Shown here: positions 8,009-18,605 of the stretch, in pieces
Layout: each line of letters begins with the position of its first letter
Position numbering within the stretch: position 1 is the stretch's first letter
Source: Tenericutes bacterium HGW-Tenericutes-1
GTDB lineage: Bacteria > Bacillota_I > Bacilli_A > Izemoplasmatales > Hujiaoplasmataceae
Assembly: GCA_002839155.1 (NCBI GenBank)
Contig: PGXM01000012.1
Location: 1 to 64,000, forward strand
Length of the DNA stretch: 64,000 nucleotides
Reading direction: 5' to 3'
Notes under the pieces: generated by a model
Seen by the model: only the letters and a program-made list of their open reading frames with translations
What the model was told of the DNA's origin: nothing
Databases searched by the model: none
Position numbers and translations under genes: made by a program

Positions 8009-9382
8009 TTATTCTCTCATGAAACCAGCGTACGTTTTTTCTTGCGTATCGGTTTCAATCTGTTTCGCTGTTTCCAAAGCCACACCCACAATAATTAAGA
8101 GTGAGGTTCCCCCGATTTGAGCATAGGAATGTCCTAAAATCATGGAAGTAACGATTGGTAATGCAGCGATCAAGACTAAGTATAAAGCACCGATAATAGT
8201 CACTCTAAAGAGTGTCTTGGTGATATAGGATTCTGTTTCCAAACCCGGTCTGACGCCTGGAATGTAAGCATTCTGTTTTTGTAAGTTTTCCGCGATATCT
8301 TCGGGTTTGACTAAAATAAATGAATAGAAGAATGTGAAGACCAATACTAAGATCATATAAATGACAAAACCAATCGGTTGATTATATGAAAATATCTGGT
8401 TGATCCAGTTTTGAGCGCTGACAGCCGCATCAGAGGTTCCCCAACCAATATAGTTAAATACGGTTGTTGGTAAGCTGAGCAGAATCGAAGCGAAGATAAC
8501 TGGAATAACGTTTGCGGTATTCAATTTAATCGGTAAATTTGAATCATGTTTACCAGAAAATTTTGAACCGGCTGGACGATTTGCGTATTGAATTGGAATT
8601 TTTCTTACAGCACCTTGCATATAAGTTACGCCAACTAAAACGATGACGAACATTAAAATGCTCACTGCAAATAAGAGATATCCGTTCCAAGCACCTTGTC
8701 CGGCATAAACGTTTGTACCCATAACACCATTTGGATCTGATACATAGTATTGGATCAATGATGCGATGGTTCCTGGGAAGGAAATAACGATACCACCAAC
8801 GATTAACATTGATGAACCGTTGCCGATGCCATGTAATGTGATTTGGTCGGCTAACCAAATCATGAACGCGGTTCCTGCTGTTAATACAACAGCGATGTAT
8901 ACATACACGAAGAACCATAAGTTACGTCCATTGGCAGTTGCCCAGTCAGCAACACCAAATTGGAAGAGGGATGCTTGTTGGGAATGGAAAGCAAACGTCA
9001 TTGCTAAAGCTTGAACAAAAGCAAGTCCAATTGCGATATAACGAGTCAGTCTAGCTGTTTTTTGTCTACCAACTTCGCCTTCTTCGCTCCACTCTTTTAA
9101 TACGGGAATGATATCCATTTGTAATAATTGGATAACGATTGAAGCCGTAATATAAGGGCTGATACCAAGGGCAATGATGGAATAGTTTCTTAAAGCGTCA
9201 CCGCTGATTGAGTTAACGATTCCTAAGAATCCACTGTTATCGAATAAATCGGCTAAAGCAGTTGGATCAATCAAAGGCATCGTTACGTAAGTTAACAATT
9301 TGAAAACTAGAAAAGCTAATAAAGTAAATCCGATTTTTTTCAGAATATCTTTATTCTTTAAAACTCGTTTCAAAGTTTCCAT
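8009..9382 (-). CDS. secY: Preprotein translocase subunit SecY
   Basis: Central pore of the Sec translocon in the cytoplasmic membrane. 457 residues with about ten hydrophobic helices and the conserved SPYITASIVIQLLQ in TM2, GIGNGSS near mid-protein, and the C-terminal loops (PAGSKFSGK, PGLETESYI) that contact SecA and ribosome. Two bases separate it from rplO. Family and position are certain; secE and secG lie elsewhere. Confidence 0.97.
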   Translation of the reverse strand: METLKRVLKNKDILKKIGFTLLAFLVFKLLTYVTMPLIDPTALADLFDNSGFLGIVNSISGDALRNYSIIALGISPYITASIVIQLLQMDIIPVLKEWSEEGEVGRQKTARLTRYIAIGLAFVQALAMTFAFHSQQASLFQFGVADWATANGRNLWFFVYVYIAVVLTAGTAFMIWLADQITLHGIGNGSSMLIVGGIVISFPGTIASLIQYYVSDPNGVMGTNVYAGQGAWNGYLLFAVSILMFVIVLVGVTYMQGAVRKIPIQYANRPAGSKFSGKHDSNLPIKLNTANVIPVIFASILLSLPTTVFNYIGWGTSDAAVSAQNWINQIFSYNQPIGFVIYMILVLVFTFFYSFILVKPEDIAENLQKQNAYIPGVRPGLETESYITKTLFRVTIIGALYLVLIAALPIVTSMILGHSYAQIGGTSLLIIVGVALETAKQIETDTQEKTYAGFMRE

Positions 9383-9384
9383 TG

Positions 9385-9825
9385 TTAAATCACCTCGATT
9401 GTTCCACCAGCTGCTTCAATAATTGCTTTCGCTGACGAAGAAAATTTATGTGCTTGAACCGTGAGTTTAACGTTTAATGAGCCGTTGCCCAAAACTTTGA
9501 TTCCCTTTTCAACACTTTTGATCTTCCCGTCTTTTAGTAACAATTCGGGGGTAACGACGGTGCTTTCGGCATACGTGTTTAGTTCGCTAACGTTGATAAC
9601 GGCATATTCAACACGGAAATGATTGGTAAATCCGCGTTTTGGAAGACGTTTGAAGAACGGTGTTTGACCGCCTTCAAATCCTAATCTAACGCCGCCGCCT
9701 GTGCGAGAGTTTTGACCTCTCATACCGCGACCAGCACTTCTACCGACACCGCTTGATGTTCCGCGGCCTAAACGTTTTTTATAATGTGTGGCGCCTTGTA
9801 CTGGTTGTAAAGCTTCTAATTTCAT
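9385..9825 (-). CDS. rplO: 50S ribosomal protein L15
   Basis: Late-assembly large-subunit protein with a long basic glycine-rich N-terminal arm ([17 protein letters not shown]) that threads 23S rRNA, followed by a globular domain ending in the [13 protein letters not shown] helix. 146 residues. Lies between rpmD and secY. Confidence 0.97.
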   Translation of the reverse strand: MKLEALQPVQGATHYKKRLGRGTSSGVGRSAGRGMRGQNSRTGGGVRLGFEGGQTPFFKRLPKRGFTNHFRVEYAVINVSELNTYAESTVVTPELLLKDGKIKSVEKGIKVLGNGSLNVKLTVQAHKFSSSAKAIIEAAGGTIEVI

Positions 9826-9836
9826 AGTCAGGCCTC

Positions 9837-10022
9837 CTACTTCACTTCTTTAACTTCAACAAGATGAGCAACAGTATTAATCATACCGCGAATCGCATCA
9901 TTATCGTCTTTAACAACGGTAGAATTGATTTTTCTTGTTAAACCTAAAGCTTTAAGTGTCAAAATTTGATTCGGCTTATGGCCGATGGCGCTCTTAACGA
10001 GGGTCACTTGTAGTTTCGCCAT
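9837..10022 (-). CDS. rpmD: 50S ribosomal protein L30
   Basis: Small large-subunit protein of 61 residues beginning [17 protein letters not shown], with [14 protein letters not shown] as the family core. Its ATG overlaps the rpsE stop by one base (TAATG), so it is probably translated by re-initiation after rpsE. Confidence 0.96.
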   Translation of the reverse strand: MAKLQVTLVKSAIGHKPNQILTLKALGLTRKINSTVVKDDNDAIRGMINTVAHLVEVKEVK

Positions 10023-10576
10023 TATTTCAAAACCTCCTCGGATGTTTTTCCGCGAGTTTGTGCAACAGTTTCAATGTTACGCATAGAAAGTAATCCAGCC
10101 ATCGTTGCTCTAACCATGTTAATGGGTGAGTTTGATCCTAATGATTTACTTAATACGTCTTGAATACCAGCTAATTCTAATACAGCACGAACTGGGCCGC
10201 CGGCGATAATTCCGGTACCTTCAACAGCTGGACGAATAAATACTTTCGCAGCGCCGAATTTTCCTAATGCGGTATGAGGAACAGTGGTTCCATTCATTGG
10301 CACTTTAACAATGTTCTTTTTGGCATCTTCGATACCTTTTTTAATAGCGTCTGGAACTTCACTAGCTTTACCAGTTCCAAATCCAACGTTTCCGTTGCGG
10401 TCGCCAACAACAACGAGGGCAGCAAAACTGAAACGACGTCCGCCTTTAACAACTTTCGTTACACGGCCAATCGAAACAACTTTTTCCTCATAGAGTTTTT
10501 CTTCTTTTTTTCTGTCATTAAATTTTCTGGGCGGTCTTTTGTTATCTTTACCGTCTCTTACATTTCCTGTTTGCAT
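10022..10576 (-). CDS. rpsE: 30S ribosomal protein S5
   Basis: Small-subunit protein at the mRNA entry channel that affects decoding fidelity. Double-stranded RNA-binding domain with [19 protein letters not shown] followed by [10 protein letters not shown], and an [15 protein letters not shown] segment in the C-terminal domain. 184 residues, with a charged N-terminal tail of about 28 residues. GGAGG precedes the ATG. Confidence 0.97.
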   Translation of the reverse strand: MQTGNVRDGKDNKRPPRKFNDRKKEEKLYEEKVVSIGRVTKVVKGGRRFSFAALVVVGDRNGNVGFGTGKASEVPDAIKKGIEDAKKNIVKVPMNGTTVPHTALGKFGAAKVFIRPAVEGTGIIAGGPVRAVLELAGIQDVLSKSLGSNSPINMVRATMAGLLSMRNIETVAQTRGKTSEEVLK

Positions 10577-10592
10577 TGGTTAACCTCCTCCA

Positions 10593-10949
10593 TTAGAATT
10601 CCAAGCCTGCTTCACGAGCAGCCTCGGCTAATGCTTTTACTCTGCCGTGGTAAATATATCCGCCACGGTCGAAAACAACGGCTTTAATACCTTGTGCCAA
10701 TGCTTTTTCTGCAACTAATTTACCAACTGCGGTCGCACCAACGATGTTTCCGCCGTTTACTTCTTTAATGTCTAGAGAAGAAGCGGATACCAATGTTACG
10801 GCTGCGACATCATCAATTAATTGAGCATAAATTGCTTTATTAGAACGGAAAACATTCAAGCGAGGTCTCGCCGAAGTACCGCTGAGATGCACTCTTGCTC
10901 TGCCATGTCTTTTTAAACGCTGAGCGTTCTTATCGATGGGTTTAAACAT
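10593..10949 (-). CDS. rplR: 50S ribosomal protein L18
   Basis: 5S rRNA-binding protein of the central protuberance. 118 residues, with the basic N-terminal arm ([19 protein letters not shown]), [15 protein letters not shown] and the C-terminal [20 protein letters not shown] signature. Standard position between rplF and rpsE. Confidence 0.97.
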   Translation of the reverse strand: MFKPIDKNAQRLKRHGRARVHLSGTSARPRLNVFRSNKAIYAQLIDDVAAVTLVSASSLDIKEVNGGNIVGATAVGKLVAEKALAQGIKAVVFDRGGYIYHGRVKALAEAAREAGLEF

Positions 10950-10966
10950 ATCGTTTCACCAAGCTG

Positions 10967-11512
10967 CTACTTCTTAGCAGTTTTCCCTTCCTTACGACGT
11001 ACGAATTCGCCACGATAACGAATACCTTTACCAAGATATGGTTCTGGTTCTCTGATCTTGCGAACGTAAGCCGAAAATTCTCCAACTAATTGTTTGTCTA
11101 TACCTTTAATCCGGATTTCTGTATTAATTGGAATTTCTACAGTAATTCCTTCTGGAATCTCAACTTCAACAGGATTGGAATATCCAACGTTGACGATGAG
11201 GGTTTTGCTATCCTTTAATGAAGCACGATATCCGACACCTTTGATGTCTAAGACTTTTTCGTACCCTTCAGTTACACCTTTAACCATGTTATTGATTAAC
11301 GCACGCGTAGTACCATGTAATGCGCGATGTGCTAATGAATCAGATGGTCGGGTTACAGAAATATCATTATGAGTGGAAGCAATCGTGATATCTTTATGGA
11401 ATGTGAATTCCAATGAACCTTTTGGACCTTTAACCGTAACGTGATTGTGTTCACCAAGCGTTACAGTAACGCCAGCAGGCAAATGAATTGCTAATCTACC
11501 AACACGACTCAT
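10967..11512 (-). CDS. rplF: 50S ribosomal protein L6
   Basis: Large-subunit protein near the sarcin-ricin loop and factor-binding site. Two related domains; the C-terminal one carries PEPYLGKGIRYRGE. 181 residues, ATG at 11512. The intergenic gap to rpsH is 43 bases, the largest inside this cluster, and holds the ribosome binding site but no evident terminator. Confidence 0.97.
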   Translation of the reverse strand: MSRVGRLAIHLPAGVTVTLGEHNHVTVKGPKGSLEFTFHKDITIASTHNDISVTRPSDSLAHRALHGTTRALINNMVKGVTEGYEKVLDIKGVGYRASLKDSKTLIVNVGYSNPVEVEIPEGITVEIPINTEIRIKGIDKQLVGEFSAYVRKIREPEPYLGKGIRYRGEFVRRKEGKTAKK

Positions 11513-11555
11513 ATCTTTCTTGCACCTCCAAATATTGTCTTTGTGTTAATTTTTC

Positions 11556-11954
11556 TTACCAAATGTAGGCGAGTACTTCGCCGCCGACTTGTAGTTTACG
11601 CGCTTCACGGTCGGTCATAATACCTTGTGAAGTTGAAACAACAGCAATACCTAAGCCATTTAAAACTCTTGGCATTTCATCGGTTTTTGCATACACACGA
11701 AGACCAGGTTTAGAGATTCTTTTTAAACCTCTTAATGCTCTTTCGCTGTTTGCTAAATATTTAAGTGTAACTTTAATGGTACCTTGAATGCCTGTATTAG
11801 CGACGGTAAAATCAGTGATATACCCTTCGTTTTTCAATACGTTCAAGATCTCTACTTTAAGTTTCGAGGCCGGAATTTCCACGACTGCATGTTTCATTTG
11901 ATTCGCATTTCTGATTCTTGTCAGCAAATCTGCGATTGGATCGGTCATAACCAT
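11556..11954 (-). CDS. rpsH: 30S ribosomal protein S8
   Basis: Binds the central domain of 16S rRNA early in assembly; in many bacteria it is the translational repressor of the spc operon. 132 residues, starting [17 protein letters not shown] and ending in the [18 protein letters not shown] region. GGAGG seven bases before ATG 11954 supports the two-residue-longer start rather than the inner MTDPIAD. Confidence 0.97.
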   Translation of the reverse strand: MVMTDPIADLLTRIRNANQMKHAVVEIPASKLKVEILNVLKNEGYITDFTVANTGIQGTIKVTLKYLANSERALRGLKRISKPGLRVYAKTDEMPRVLNGLGIAVVSTSQGIMTDREARKLQVGGEVLAYIW

Positions 11955-11969
11955 AATAGTGCCTCCTTA

Positions 11970-12155
11970 TTACCAACTGGCCTTTTTGACGCCGGGAATT
12001 TGACCTTTGTAGGCTAATTCACGGAAGCAAATACGGCACAGTTTGAACTTGCGATAAACCGAATGAGGACGTCCGCAACGTTCGCATCTGGTATAGTCTC
12101 TAACAGCGAATTTAGCGCCGTTTTTTTGTCTGACTTTAATGGATGTTTTAGCCAT
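11970..12155 (-). CDS. rpsN: 30S ribosomal protein S14, type Z
   Basis: Small-subunit head protein in its short zinc-binding form. 61 residues with two CxxC pairs (CERC, CRIC) and the family ending [16 protein letters not shown] precedes the start. The type Z form is encoded in the spc operon, as in Bacillus subtilis. Confidence 0.97.
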   Translation of the reverse strand: MAKTSIKVRQKNGAKFAVRDYTRCERCGRPHSVYRKFKLCRICFRELAYKGQIPGVKKASW

Positions 12156-12164
12156 GGTTTCCTC

Positions 12165-12707
12165 CTAATTCTTTCTGAAAGGCATTCCGAACAATTTTAA
12201 GAGTTCGAAAGCTTCCTGATCGGTTTTTGCAGTAGTGACAATAACAATGTCCATTCCGCGGACTTTGTTGACCTTGTCATAGTTGATTTCTGGGAAAATT
12301 AATTGTTCTTTAATACCTAATGTGTAGTTTCCACGTCCGTCAAATCCTTTAGGATTGATACCGCGGAAGTCTCTTACGCGTGGTAACGCGATCGTGACGA
12401 GTTTATCAAAAAAGTCATACATTCTTTCGCCGCGAAGAGTTACTTTGCAACCGATTGGCATATCTTCACGAAGTTTGAAGTTCGCGATAGATTTTTTAGC
12501 ACGTGTCACTAACGGTTTTTGACCAGTGATTTGTCCTAATTCGCTAACGGCGTCATCTAAAACTTTTGGGTTAGCAACTGCGTCGCCAGCACCAATGTTT
12601 AAAACGATTTTGCTTAGTTTCGGAGCTTCCATGACGGAAGAATAATTAAATTTTGACATTAAAGCAGGAATTAACTCGCTTTTATATCTTTCTTGTAGAC
12701 GATTCAT
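12165..12707 (-). CDS. rplE: 50S ribosomal protein L5
   Basis: 5S rRNA-binding protein of the central protuberance that touches P-site tRNA. 180 residues with [14 protein letters not shown], the [15 protein letters not shown] segment, and [19 protein letters not shown] near the C terminus. Lies between rplX and rpsN. Confidence 0.97.
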   Translation of the reverse strand: MNRLQERYKSELIPALMSKFNYSSVMEAPKLSKIVLNIGAGDAVANPKVLDDAVSELGQITGQKPLVTRAKKSIANFKLREDMPIGCKVTLRGERMYDFFDKLVTIALPRVRDFRGINPKGFDGRGNYTLGIKEQLIFPEINYDKVNKVRGMDIVIVTTAKTDQEAFELLKLFGMPFRKN

Positions 12708-12723
12708 TTATATTCTCCCTTCA

Positions 12724-13062
12724 TTATTCTAAGACTTCGCCAGATTTTTTAGCATATCTGACAACTTCTTGAACTTCTTGTTTTTTGACTTTTTTTGTAA
12801 TGGTTTTGTATCCGATTCTGGTTGGTTTTTTGGTTTTTGGATCGATTAACATCACGTTAGAAACATGAATAGGTTTATCTAATTCCATAATACCGCCATC
12901 AGGATTAGCTTGTGAAGGTTTTAAGTGTTTCTTAACCTTACCAAGTCCTTCTCCTTCTAAAACAACGCGTTCAGATTTGTTGAGGACTTTAGAGATGGTG
13001 CCTTGTTTGCCTTTGTCAGCACCAGCAATGATAATGACTTTATCGCCTTTTTTAAGATTCAT
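12724..13062 (-). CDS. rplX: 50S ribosomal protein L24
   Basis: Assembly initiator of the large subunit, located at the tunnel exit. KOW motif at the start ([17 protein letters not shown]). 112 residues, slightly longer than the usual 101-105 because of a charged C-terminal tail ([12 protein letters not shown]). Confidence 0.96.
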   Translation of the reverse strand: MNLKKGDKVIIIAGADKGKQGTISKVLNKSERVVLEGEGLGKVKKHLKPSQANPDGGIMELDKPIHVSNVMLIDPKTKKPTRIGYKTITKKVKKQEVQEVVRYAKKSGEVLE

Positions 13063-13072
13063 AAGTTACCTC

Positions 13073-13441
13073 CTACAACACTTCGGGAGCAAGCGAAACA
13101 ATTTTCGTGAATTCGGCTTCTCTCAATTCGCGCGCGACCGGTCCAAAAATACGGGTACCTTTCGGGCTTTTGTCATCTTTAATGATGACTGCGGCGTTGT
13201 CGTCAAACTTAATGTAAGAGCCATCTGCACGGCGTACGCCACGCGTTGTTCTTACGATAACAGCTTTAACTACTTCACCTTTTTTTACGATACCACCGGG
13301 AGTGGCAAACTTCACGGTAGCGATGATAATATCGCCAATATTGGCGTATTTGCGGCTTGTACCGCCTAGGACTTTGATGGTTAGGATTTCGCGGGCACCG
13401 GAGTTATCCGCGATCTTTAATCTGGATTCTTGTTGTATCAT
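13073..13441 (-). CDS. rplN: 50S ribosomal protein L14
   Basis: Intersubunit-face protein of the 50S particle. 122 residues with the hallmark start [19 protein letters not shown] and the [14 protein letters not shown] signature. Lies 20 bases after rpsQ. Confidence 0.98.
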   Translation of the reverse strand: MIQQESRLKIADNSGAREILTIKVLGGTSRKYANIGDIIIATVKFATPGGIVKKGEVVKAVIVRTTRGVRRADGSYIKFDDNAAVIIKDDKSPKGTRIFGPVARELREAEFTKIVSLAPEVL

Positions 13442-13461
13442 AATAGTCTCCTCCTTCGCCC

Positions 13462-13716
13462 TTAAATTGCCTTACGCTCAACTATTTCAAGCAGACGGAA
13501 TCTTTTGGTTTTCGAAATAGGACGGCATTCAACGATGTTTACGACGTCGCCAACTTTAGCTTCATTTTTTTCATCGTGAGCGTGGAATTTTTTTGAAGAG
13601 ATGACGCGTTTATTGTATAGAGCGTGTTTCTTATAAGTTGTGACTAATACAGTGATAGATTTGTCATTCTTAATCGAGAAAACGACTCCACTGAATACTC
13701 TTTGATTTGTTTCCAT
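13462..13716 (-). CDS. rpsQ: 30S ribosomal protein S17
   Basis: OB-fold protein that binds the 5' domain of 16S rRNA early in assembly. 84 residues, with [18 protein letters not shown] and the [18 protein letters not shown] family signature. Confidence 0.97.
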   Translation of the reverse strand: METNQRVFSGVVFSIKNDKSITVLVTTYKKHALYNKRVISSKKFHAHDEKNEAKVGDVVNIVECRPISKTKRFRLLEIVERKAI

Positions 13717-13728
13717 ATTTAGCTCCTC

Positions 13729-13923
13729 CTACTCAACTTCTCGTTCGGAAAGAATTGTTTTCATCCGAGCGATCGTTTTTTTAACGGCATTCAAGCGGGC
13801 GGTATTTTCAAGTTGTCCGGTCGCGTGTTTAAAACGCAGATCGAATAGTTCTTTTTTCAGGTTTTCGATTTCATTCAAAATGGTAGAACTTTCCATTTTG
13901 CGGATTTCGCTAACGTGCAACAT
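13729..13923 (-). CDS. rpmC: 50S ribosomal protein L29
   Basis: Two-helix protein at the tunnel exit near the trigger-factor and SRP docking site. I choose ATG 13923 (64 residues, [10 protein letters not shown]) instead of the GTG at 13935, because GGAG lies six bases upstream and the family starts close to [23 protein letters not shown] is the conserved core. It overlaps the end of rplP by 14 bases. Confidence 0.95.
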   Translation of the reverse strand: MLHVSEIRKMESSTILNEIENLKKELFDLRFKHATGQLENTARLNAVKKTIARMKTILSEREVE

Positions 13924-14341
13924 TGGCATCTCCACTCACTTTCTTGACAAACTTAGTTTTAATTGGGAGCTTGTAAGATGCTAAGCGTAAAGCTTCTTTA
14001 GCAACATCTTCTGGAACACCCGCTACTTCAAAAAGGATTAATCCTTCTTTAACAACGGCAACCCAATCATCTGGGGCACCTTTACCAGAGCCCATTCGAA
14101 CTTCCATTGGTTTTTTTGTTTTAGCCAAATGTGGGAATATTTTAACCCATACTTGACCAGCACGTTTCATAAAACGTGTCATAGCAATACGTGAAGCTTC
14201 AATTTGACGAGCACTGATCCATGCGCCTTCTAAAGCGACAAGACCATATTCGCCAAATGCTATTTCAGTTCCGCCTTTTGCTTTTCCTTCATAGCTAACG
14301 CGATGAGGACGGCGATATTTTGTTCTTTTTGGCATTAACAT
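13910..14341 (-). CDS. rplP: 50S ribosomal protein L16
   Basis: Central-protuberance protein that positions A-site tRNA. 143 residues beginning [14 protein letters not shown], with [15 protein letters not shown] and [15 protein letters not shown]. The start at 14341 is kept because GGAGG lies ten bases upstream and the same MLxPKR opening is known from Bacillus. It overlaps rpmC downstream. Confidence 0.97.
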   Translation of the reverse strand: MLMPKRTKYRRPHRVSYEGKAKGGTEIAFGEYGLVALEGAWISARQIEASRIAMTRFMKRAGQVWVKIFPHLAKTKKPMEVRMGSGKGAPDDWVAVVKEGLILFEVAGVPEDVAKEALRLASYKLPIKTKFVKKVSGDANVAR

Positions 14342-14343
14342 GA

Positions 14344-14991
14344 TTATTTGGCCTCCTTCTTAGCTGGAAGGATTTCACCTTTATAAATCCATACTTTGAC
14401 GCCTAGTTTCCCATAAGTGGTTTTTGCTTCGGCCAAAGCATAGTCGATATTGGCTCTTAAAGTATGCAAAGGAACATTTCCTTCGCTATAACCTTCGCTG
14501 CGAGCGATTTCGGCTCCAGCTAAACGTCCAGAAATCAAAGTTTTGCATCCTTTAGCGCCTGTTTTTAAAGCACGTTGAATGGCAACTTTTTGAACACGTC
14601 TAAAGGAAGCACGGTTCTCAAGTTGTTGCGCAATGCTTTCAGCAACTAATTTAGCATCTAATTCAGGATGTTTGATTTCGACGATGTTTAAGTAAACTTC
14701 TTTTTTCGTGAGTGTTTTTAATTTTTCGATAACAGCTGTCTTAGTTACACCGTCACGACCGATAACCATACCTGGTTTTGCGGTGTTGACTGTGATAATA
14801 ACTTTTGATTTGCTGCGTTCGATTTCAATTTTTGAAACGCTCGCATTTTTATAAAGTTCATAGAGTAAGGAACGAATTTTAATATCTTCGAGTAATAAAT
14901 CTGCAACATCTTTCTTGTCTGCGTACCATCTGGATTCCCAATCAAGGATGATGCCGATTCTAAGTCCTATTGGACTGACTTTTTGTCCCAT
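14344..14991 (-). CDS. rpsC: 30S ribosomal protein S3
   Basis: Head protein lining the mRNA entry tunnel, part of the ribosomal helicase activity. It starts [13 protein letters not shown], carries a KH domain ([17 protein letters not shown]), and ends with the C-terminal domain ([37 protein letters not shown]). 215 residues. Confidence 0.98.
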   Translation of the reverse strand: MGQKVSPIGLRIGIILDWESRWYADKKDVADLLLEDIKIRSLLYELYKNASVSKIEIERSKSKVIITVNTAKPGMVIGRDGVTKTAVIEKLKTLTKKEVYLNIVEIKHPELDAKLVAESIAQQLENRASFRRVQKVAIQRALKTGAKGCKTLISGRLAGAEIARSEGYSEGNVPLHTLRANIDYALAEAKTTYGKLGVKVWIYKGEILPAKKEAK

Positions 14992-15004
14992 GTGTTAGAT
15001 TCCC

Positions 15005-15340
15005 CTATTCCCTTTCTGCCACTGTGATATACACATGGCTAGTTCTTTTCAAGATTGCGAATCCGCGACCTTGAGAGTGAGGTTGCATTCTCTTCAAAGT
15101 TTTTCCGCCGCCAACGAAGATTTCCTTGACGTAGAGTTTATTTTGATCGAGTTGGTAGTTGTGCTCTGCGTTGGCTACTGCTGATTTCAACAGTTTTTCA
15201 ACAACGATTGAAGCACCTCTTGGCGTTCCCCTAAGGATGGCGTAAGCGTCGCCTACGTTTTTCCCTCTAATTAAATTGATTACCAATTCAACTTTACGAG
15301 GAGCGATTCTAACGCTGTTTACACTTGCTTTAGCTTCCAT
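15005..15340 (-). CDS. rplV: 50S ribosomal protein L22
   Basis: Lines the peptide exit tunnel; its loop contributes to macrolide sensitivity. 111 residues with [18 protein letters not shown], and the tunnel-loop region [18 protein letters not shown]. Between rpsS and rpsC. Confidence 0.97.
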   Translation of the reverse strand: MEAKASVNSVRIAPRKVELVINLIRGKNVGDAYAILRGTPRGASIVVEKLLKSAVANAEHNYQLDQNKLYVKEIFVGGGKTLKRMQPHSQGRGFAILKRTSHVYITVAERE

Positions 15341-15354
15341 TATTATCTCTCCTC

Positions 15355-15630
15355 CTACTTCTTAACGACTTTCTTGTCTGCATGACCGCGGAAAACTCGG
15401 GTCGGAGCAAACTCACCTAGTTTGTGGCCGACCATATCTTCAGTGACATAGACTGGAATATGTTCTTTACCGTTGTGAACGCCGAACGTTAATCCAACAA
15501 ATTGTGGGAAAATCGTCGAACGTCTTGACCAGGTTTGAATGACTTTTTTAGAATTGATTTTTGCCGCTTCTAAAACTTTTTTCATTAAGTGGTCGTCGCA
15601 AAACGGACCTTTTTTAATTGAACGTGACAT
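15355..15630 (-). CDS. rpsS: 30S ribosomal protein S19
   Basis: Head protein that pairs with S13. 91 residues, opening [18 protein letters not shown], with [18 protein letters not shown] and [13 protein letters not shown]. Lies 18 bases after rplB. Confidence 0.98.
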   Translation of the reverse strand: MSRSIKKGPFCDDHLMKKVLEAAKINSKKVIQTWSRRSTIFPQFVGLTFGVHNGKEHIPVYVTEDMVGHKLGEFAPTRVFRGHADKKVVKK

Positions 15631-15648
15631 TTATGAGCTCCTCCTCCC

Positions 15649-16479
15649 TTATTTATTTCTGCGTCTAACGATTAGTTTGTCGCTAGCTTTTTTATTTTTT
15701 CTAGTAATCATACCACGAGCACATTTGCCCCATGGTGTTAATGGTGATGCATGTCCAACAGGTTGTTTACCTTCACCACCACCGTGAGGATGGTCAACTG
15801 GGTTCATAACGGATCCGCGAACGGTTGGTCTGATTCCCATGTGACGTGTTCTTCCGGCTTTACCGATGGATACGAGTTCATGGAATTCGTTTCCAACTTC
15901 ACCGATGGTTGCTTTACATACGCCTAAGATTCTTCTAACTTCACCAGAAGTTAAACGAACTAAGACATATCTTTCTTCACGGCCAAGGATTTGAGCGCTT
16001 GTGCCGGCAGCTCTTACAAGCTGACCACCTTTACCAGGTGACAATTCGATATTGTGGATAACAGAACCCACAGGGATATTCATAATTGGTAATGCATTAC
16101 CGATGACGATATCCGCATTCACACCAGATTCAACGGTTTGTCCTACGACTAACCCTTTAGGTGCTAGAATGTATCTTTTTTCGCCGTCTGCGTAATGGAT
16201 GAGGGCGATGTTTGCCGTACGATTTGGATCGTATTCGATGGTCGCTACTTTGCCGACGATCCCATCTTTATTACGTTTGAAATCGATAATACGGTATTTT
16301 TGTTTCGCTCCGCCGCCTTGATGACGAACGGTTAATTTGCCTTGGTTATTGCGACCGCCTTGTTTCTTTACGGTCTCAAGCAAGGATTTCTCTGGCTTAT
16401 CGGTTGTGATCTCGGCGTAATCCAACTTCGACATTTGTCTTGTACCAGGTGTCATTGGTCTGTATTTAATGATAGCCAT
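15649..16479 (-). CDS. rplB: 50S ribosomal protein L2
   Basis: Primary 23S rRNA-binding protein near the peptidyl transferase centre, needed for subunit joining. 276 residues. It has the invariant [18 protein letters not shown] loop, with the histidine near residue 230 important for peptide-bond formation, and [12 protein letters not shown]. Confidence 0.98.
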   Translation of the reverse strand: MAIIKYRPMTPGTRQMSKLDYAEITTDKPEKSLLETVKKQGGRNNQGKLTVRHQGGGAKQKYRIIDFKRNKDGIVGKVATIEYDPNRTANIALIHYADGEKRYILAPKGLVVGQTVESGVNADIVIGNALPIMNIPVGSVIHNIELSPGKGGQLVRAAGTSAQILGREERYVLVRLTSGEVRRILGVCKATIGEVGNEFHELVSIGKAGRTRHMGIRPTVRGSVMNPVDHPHGGGEGKQPVGHASPLTPWGKCARGMITRKNKKASDKLIVRRRNK

Positions 16480-16496
16480 TAGTTGATTCCTCCCGA

Positions 16497-16778
16497 TTAC
16501 GCTTTGTAAACGTCGATCTTAAATCCTTCCGCCAAAGTGACAATCGCTTTGGATACGGCGGGTTTAAAACCTGAATGTTGCCCGACTCTTTTAGCCTTGG
16601 CAATTTCATTAATGACGTTTACGCTGGTTACTTTCACGTTGAAGATTTCTTCAACTGCGAGTTTAATTTCAATTTTGTTTGCGTTTTTATCTACTTCGAA
16701 CGTGTACTTATTTTGTTCGGCGAGTTTCGTCGATTTTTCGGTCACGATCGGACGCTTGATTACTTGATATTTGTCCAT
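16497..16778 (-). CDS. rplW: 50S ribosomal protein L23
   Basis: Tunnel-exit protein that docks trigger factor and SRP. 93 residues, with [20 protein letters not shown] and [18 protein letters not shown]. One base separates it from rplD. Confidence 0.96.
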   Translation of the reverse strand: MDKYQVIKRPIVTEKSTKLAEQNKYTFEVDKNANKIEIKLAVEEIFNVKVTSVNVINEIAKAKRVGQHSGFKPAVSKAIVTLAEGFKIDVYKA

Positions 16779-16779
16779 A

Positions 16780-17406
16780 TTAACCTAATAGTACCTCCTC
16801 GAGTTTTTTAGCTGCGACTTCTGTGGTTACAACAAAGTTTTGATTCATAATGTCATAAACACTAGCATGTTCTGTTGTTTGAGCAACAATATTTGGCATA
16901 TTTCTTGATGCGGTATCAAGATTTTCATTGACACTTTCGAGTAAGAACATTACTTTTCCAGTGACATTTAAATTCTTCAATACTTCAACTAATCCTTTTG
17001 TTTTGAAAGTTTCTAAGAATAAGTTATCAAGAACGATGAATTCGTTCGTACGGACTTTATCCGACAGAACGATTTTCAATGCCAAGCGACGGATTTTTTT
17101 ATTGACTTTGTAGTCATAGCTTCTTGGTTTTGGTCCAAAAGCGATACCACCACCAACATAATGCGGGTTACGCAATGAGCCTTGGCGGGCATGACCAGTT
17201 CCTTTTTGACGGAACGGTTTTTTATTTGTTCCAGAAACTTCAGCTTTAGTTTTAGTGCTGTTAGTTCCTTGACGCATAGCGGCTCTTTGAGCTTTTACAA
17301 CGTCATAGATGACTTGTTGGTTTGGTTCAACACCGTAAACGGCATCAGATAATGTAATCTCCCCAACAGCTTGTCCTGCTTGATTTAACAATGTTAATTT
17401 AGGCAT
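16780..17406 (-). CDS. rplD: 50S ribosomal protein L4
   Basis: Binds domain I of 23S rRNA and reaches into the exit tunnel with its extended loop ([14 protein letters not shown]). 208 residues. In gamma-proteobacteria L4 also represses its own S10 operon through the leader. Whether it does so here is unknown, but the leader upstream of rpsJ is structured. Confidence 0.97.
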   Translation of the reverse strand: MPKLTLLNQAGQAVGEITLSDAVYGVEPNQQVIYDVVKAQRAAMRQGTNSTKTKAEVSGTNKKPFRQKGTGHARQGSLRNPHYVGGGIAFGPKPRSYDYKVNKKIRRLALKIVLSDKVRTNEFIVLDNLFLETFKTKGLVEVLKNLNVTGKVMFLLESVNENLDTASRNMPNIVAQTTEHASVYDIMNQNFVVTTEVAAKKLEEVLLG

Positions 17407-17432
17407 AGCGAATCCTCCTTTCGATATCGATC

Positions 17433-18065
17433 CTATTTATAATTTTTAACTGCATTTTTAATGACGAGAAGCGATTTATGTGGTCCTGGGACATTGCCTT
17501 TAACCAAGATAATATTGTTCTCTACATCAGCTCTAACAATGACCAAGTTTTGAATTGTCACAGTATCATGACCCATTCTTCCTGGCATTTTCTTTGCTTT
17601 GAAGATTCTATTTGGAGCCATGGAGCCCATTGAACCAATACCTCTGTGGTATTTGGATCCGTGTGTTGCAGGACCGGTTCCGAAGCCGTAACGTTTAATT
17701 ACGCCTGAGTAACCTTTCCCTTTTGTTGTTCCTGTCACGTCTACAATATCCCCAGCGGTAAATATATCACATTTTACCTCTTGGCCAACTTCGTAACCCA
17801 TCATTTCTGGTAAACGAATTTCTTTAATGTAGCGCTTAGGCGTCGTTCCCGCTTTTTGCATATGAGTTGTTAATGGTTTATTGACAAGCGTCGCACGCTT
17901 TTCCATAAAACCTAATTGAACAGCTTCATAACCATCGGTTTCGACTGTTTTCTTTTGTAGGACAACGTTTGGAGTAACTTCAACCACTGTAACTGGGATG
18001 AGTCTGCCTTCGTTGTCAAACACTTGAGTCATTCCTACTTTTCTTCCTAAGATACCTTTTGCCAT
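17433..18065 (-). CDS. rplC: 50S ribosomal protein L3
   Basis: Assembly initiator that binds near the 3' end of 23S rRNA and reaches the peptidyl transferase centre. 210 residues, with [18 protein letters not shown] and the conserved [15 protein letters not shown] and [13 protein letters not shown] loop. Confidence 0.98.
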   Translation of the reverse strand: MAKGILGRKVGMTQVFDNEGRLIPVTVVEVTPNVVLQKKTVETDGYEAVQLGFMEKRATLVNKPLTTHMQKAGTTPKRYIKEIRLPEMMGYEVGQEVKCDIFTAGDIVDVTGTTKGKGYSGVIKRYGFGTGPATHGSKYHRGIGSMGSMAPNRIFKAKKMPGRMGHDTVTIQNLVIVRADVENNIILVKGNVPGPHKSLLVIKNAVKNYK

Positions 18066-18123
18066 GAGTGCACCTCCTACTTAATATTTTCTTTCTTTTC
18101 GATTTTTTTATTCATAATACTTG

Positions 18124-18432
18124 TTACTTCAATACGATGTCGACGCCAGACGGTAAGTCTAAGTGCATCAACGAATCGATTGTTTGCGCAGATGGATTGA
18201 CGATATCGATTAAACGTTTGTGTGTACGTCTTTCGAATTGTTCGCGAGAATCCTTGTTGACATGCGGAGATCTAAGAACTGTAAAGATTTCTTTTTCGGT
18301 TGGTAGAGGGATTGGACCTGATACCGTTGCACCGGTTTTCTTCGCTGTTTCAACGATTTTCTTTGCTGATTGATCTAACAATCTGTGATCGTAAGATTTC
18401 AATCTAATTCTAATTACTTGATTTTGAGCCAT
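18124..18432 (-). CDS. rpsJ: 30S ribosomal protein S10 (NusE)
   Basis: Head protein that also serves as NusE with NusB in transcription antitermination. 102 residues, with [38 protein letters not shown] and [17 protein letters not shown]. First gene of the superoperon, preceded by AAAGGAGG, a structured leader of about 138 bases, and a near-consensus promoter. Confidence 0.98.
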   Translation of the reverse strand: MAQNQVIRIRLKSYDHRLLDQSAKKIVETAKKTGATVSGPIPLPTEKEIFTVLRSPHVNKDSREQFERRTHKRLIDIVNPSAQTIDSLMHLDLPSGVDIVLK

Positions 18433-18570
18433 TGTGGTTCCTCCTTTGCATATAATCTGCTTATATACTTGCTCGTTGTGAGTGACCTGACGTCTTTCAC
18501 GCTTTACGTAACAACGCTTACGTGTGTGTCAGCAATCTCACAAGTCATAGCCTACCTGTTTTTACAGGCA
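18433..18570 (-). promoter_or_regulatory. Structured 5' leader of the S10 ribosomal operon
   Basis: Inferred transcript leader between the promoter and rpsJ. It can fold as follows (plus coordinates). A 5' hairpin has stem CCTGT/ACAGG at 18555-18568. A long arm pairs 18476-18482 (TTGTGAG) with 18537-18543 (CTCACAA), continues past a symmetric 4x4 internal loop as CTGAC/GTCAG (18487-18491 with 18528-18532), and encloses an apical hairpin ACGTAA/TTACGT (18506-18523). A small ATATAA/TTATAT hairpin (18450-18466) lies just before the Shine-Dalgarno. The pairings are seen directly; a regulatory role is inference. Confidence 0.55.
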
Positions 18571-18576
18571 TTAACT

Positions 18577-18605
18577 ATTTTAGCAAATAAAAAGCATTAA
18601 AGCAA
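18577..18605 (-). promoter_or_regulatory. Promoter of the S10-spc-alpha operon
   Basis: Minus strand: TTGCTT (18605-18600), a 17-bp spacer, then TAAAAT (18582-18577) with TG one base upstream, an extended -10. Start of transcription is expected near 18570. The -35 box lies inside the 3' arm of the upstream gene's terminator. Confidence 0.75.
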
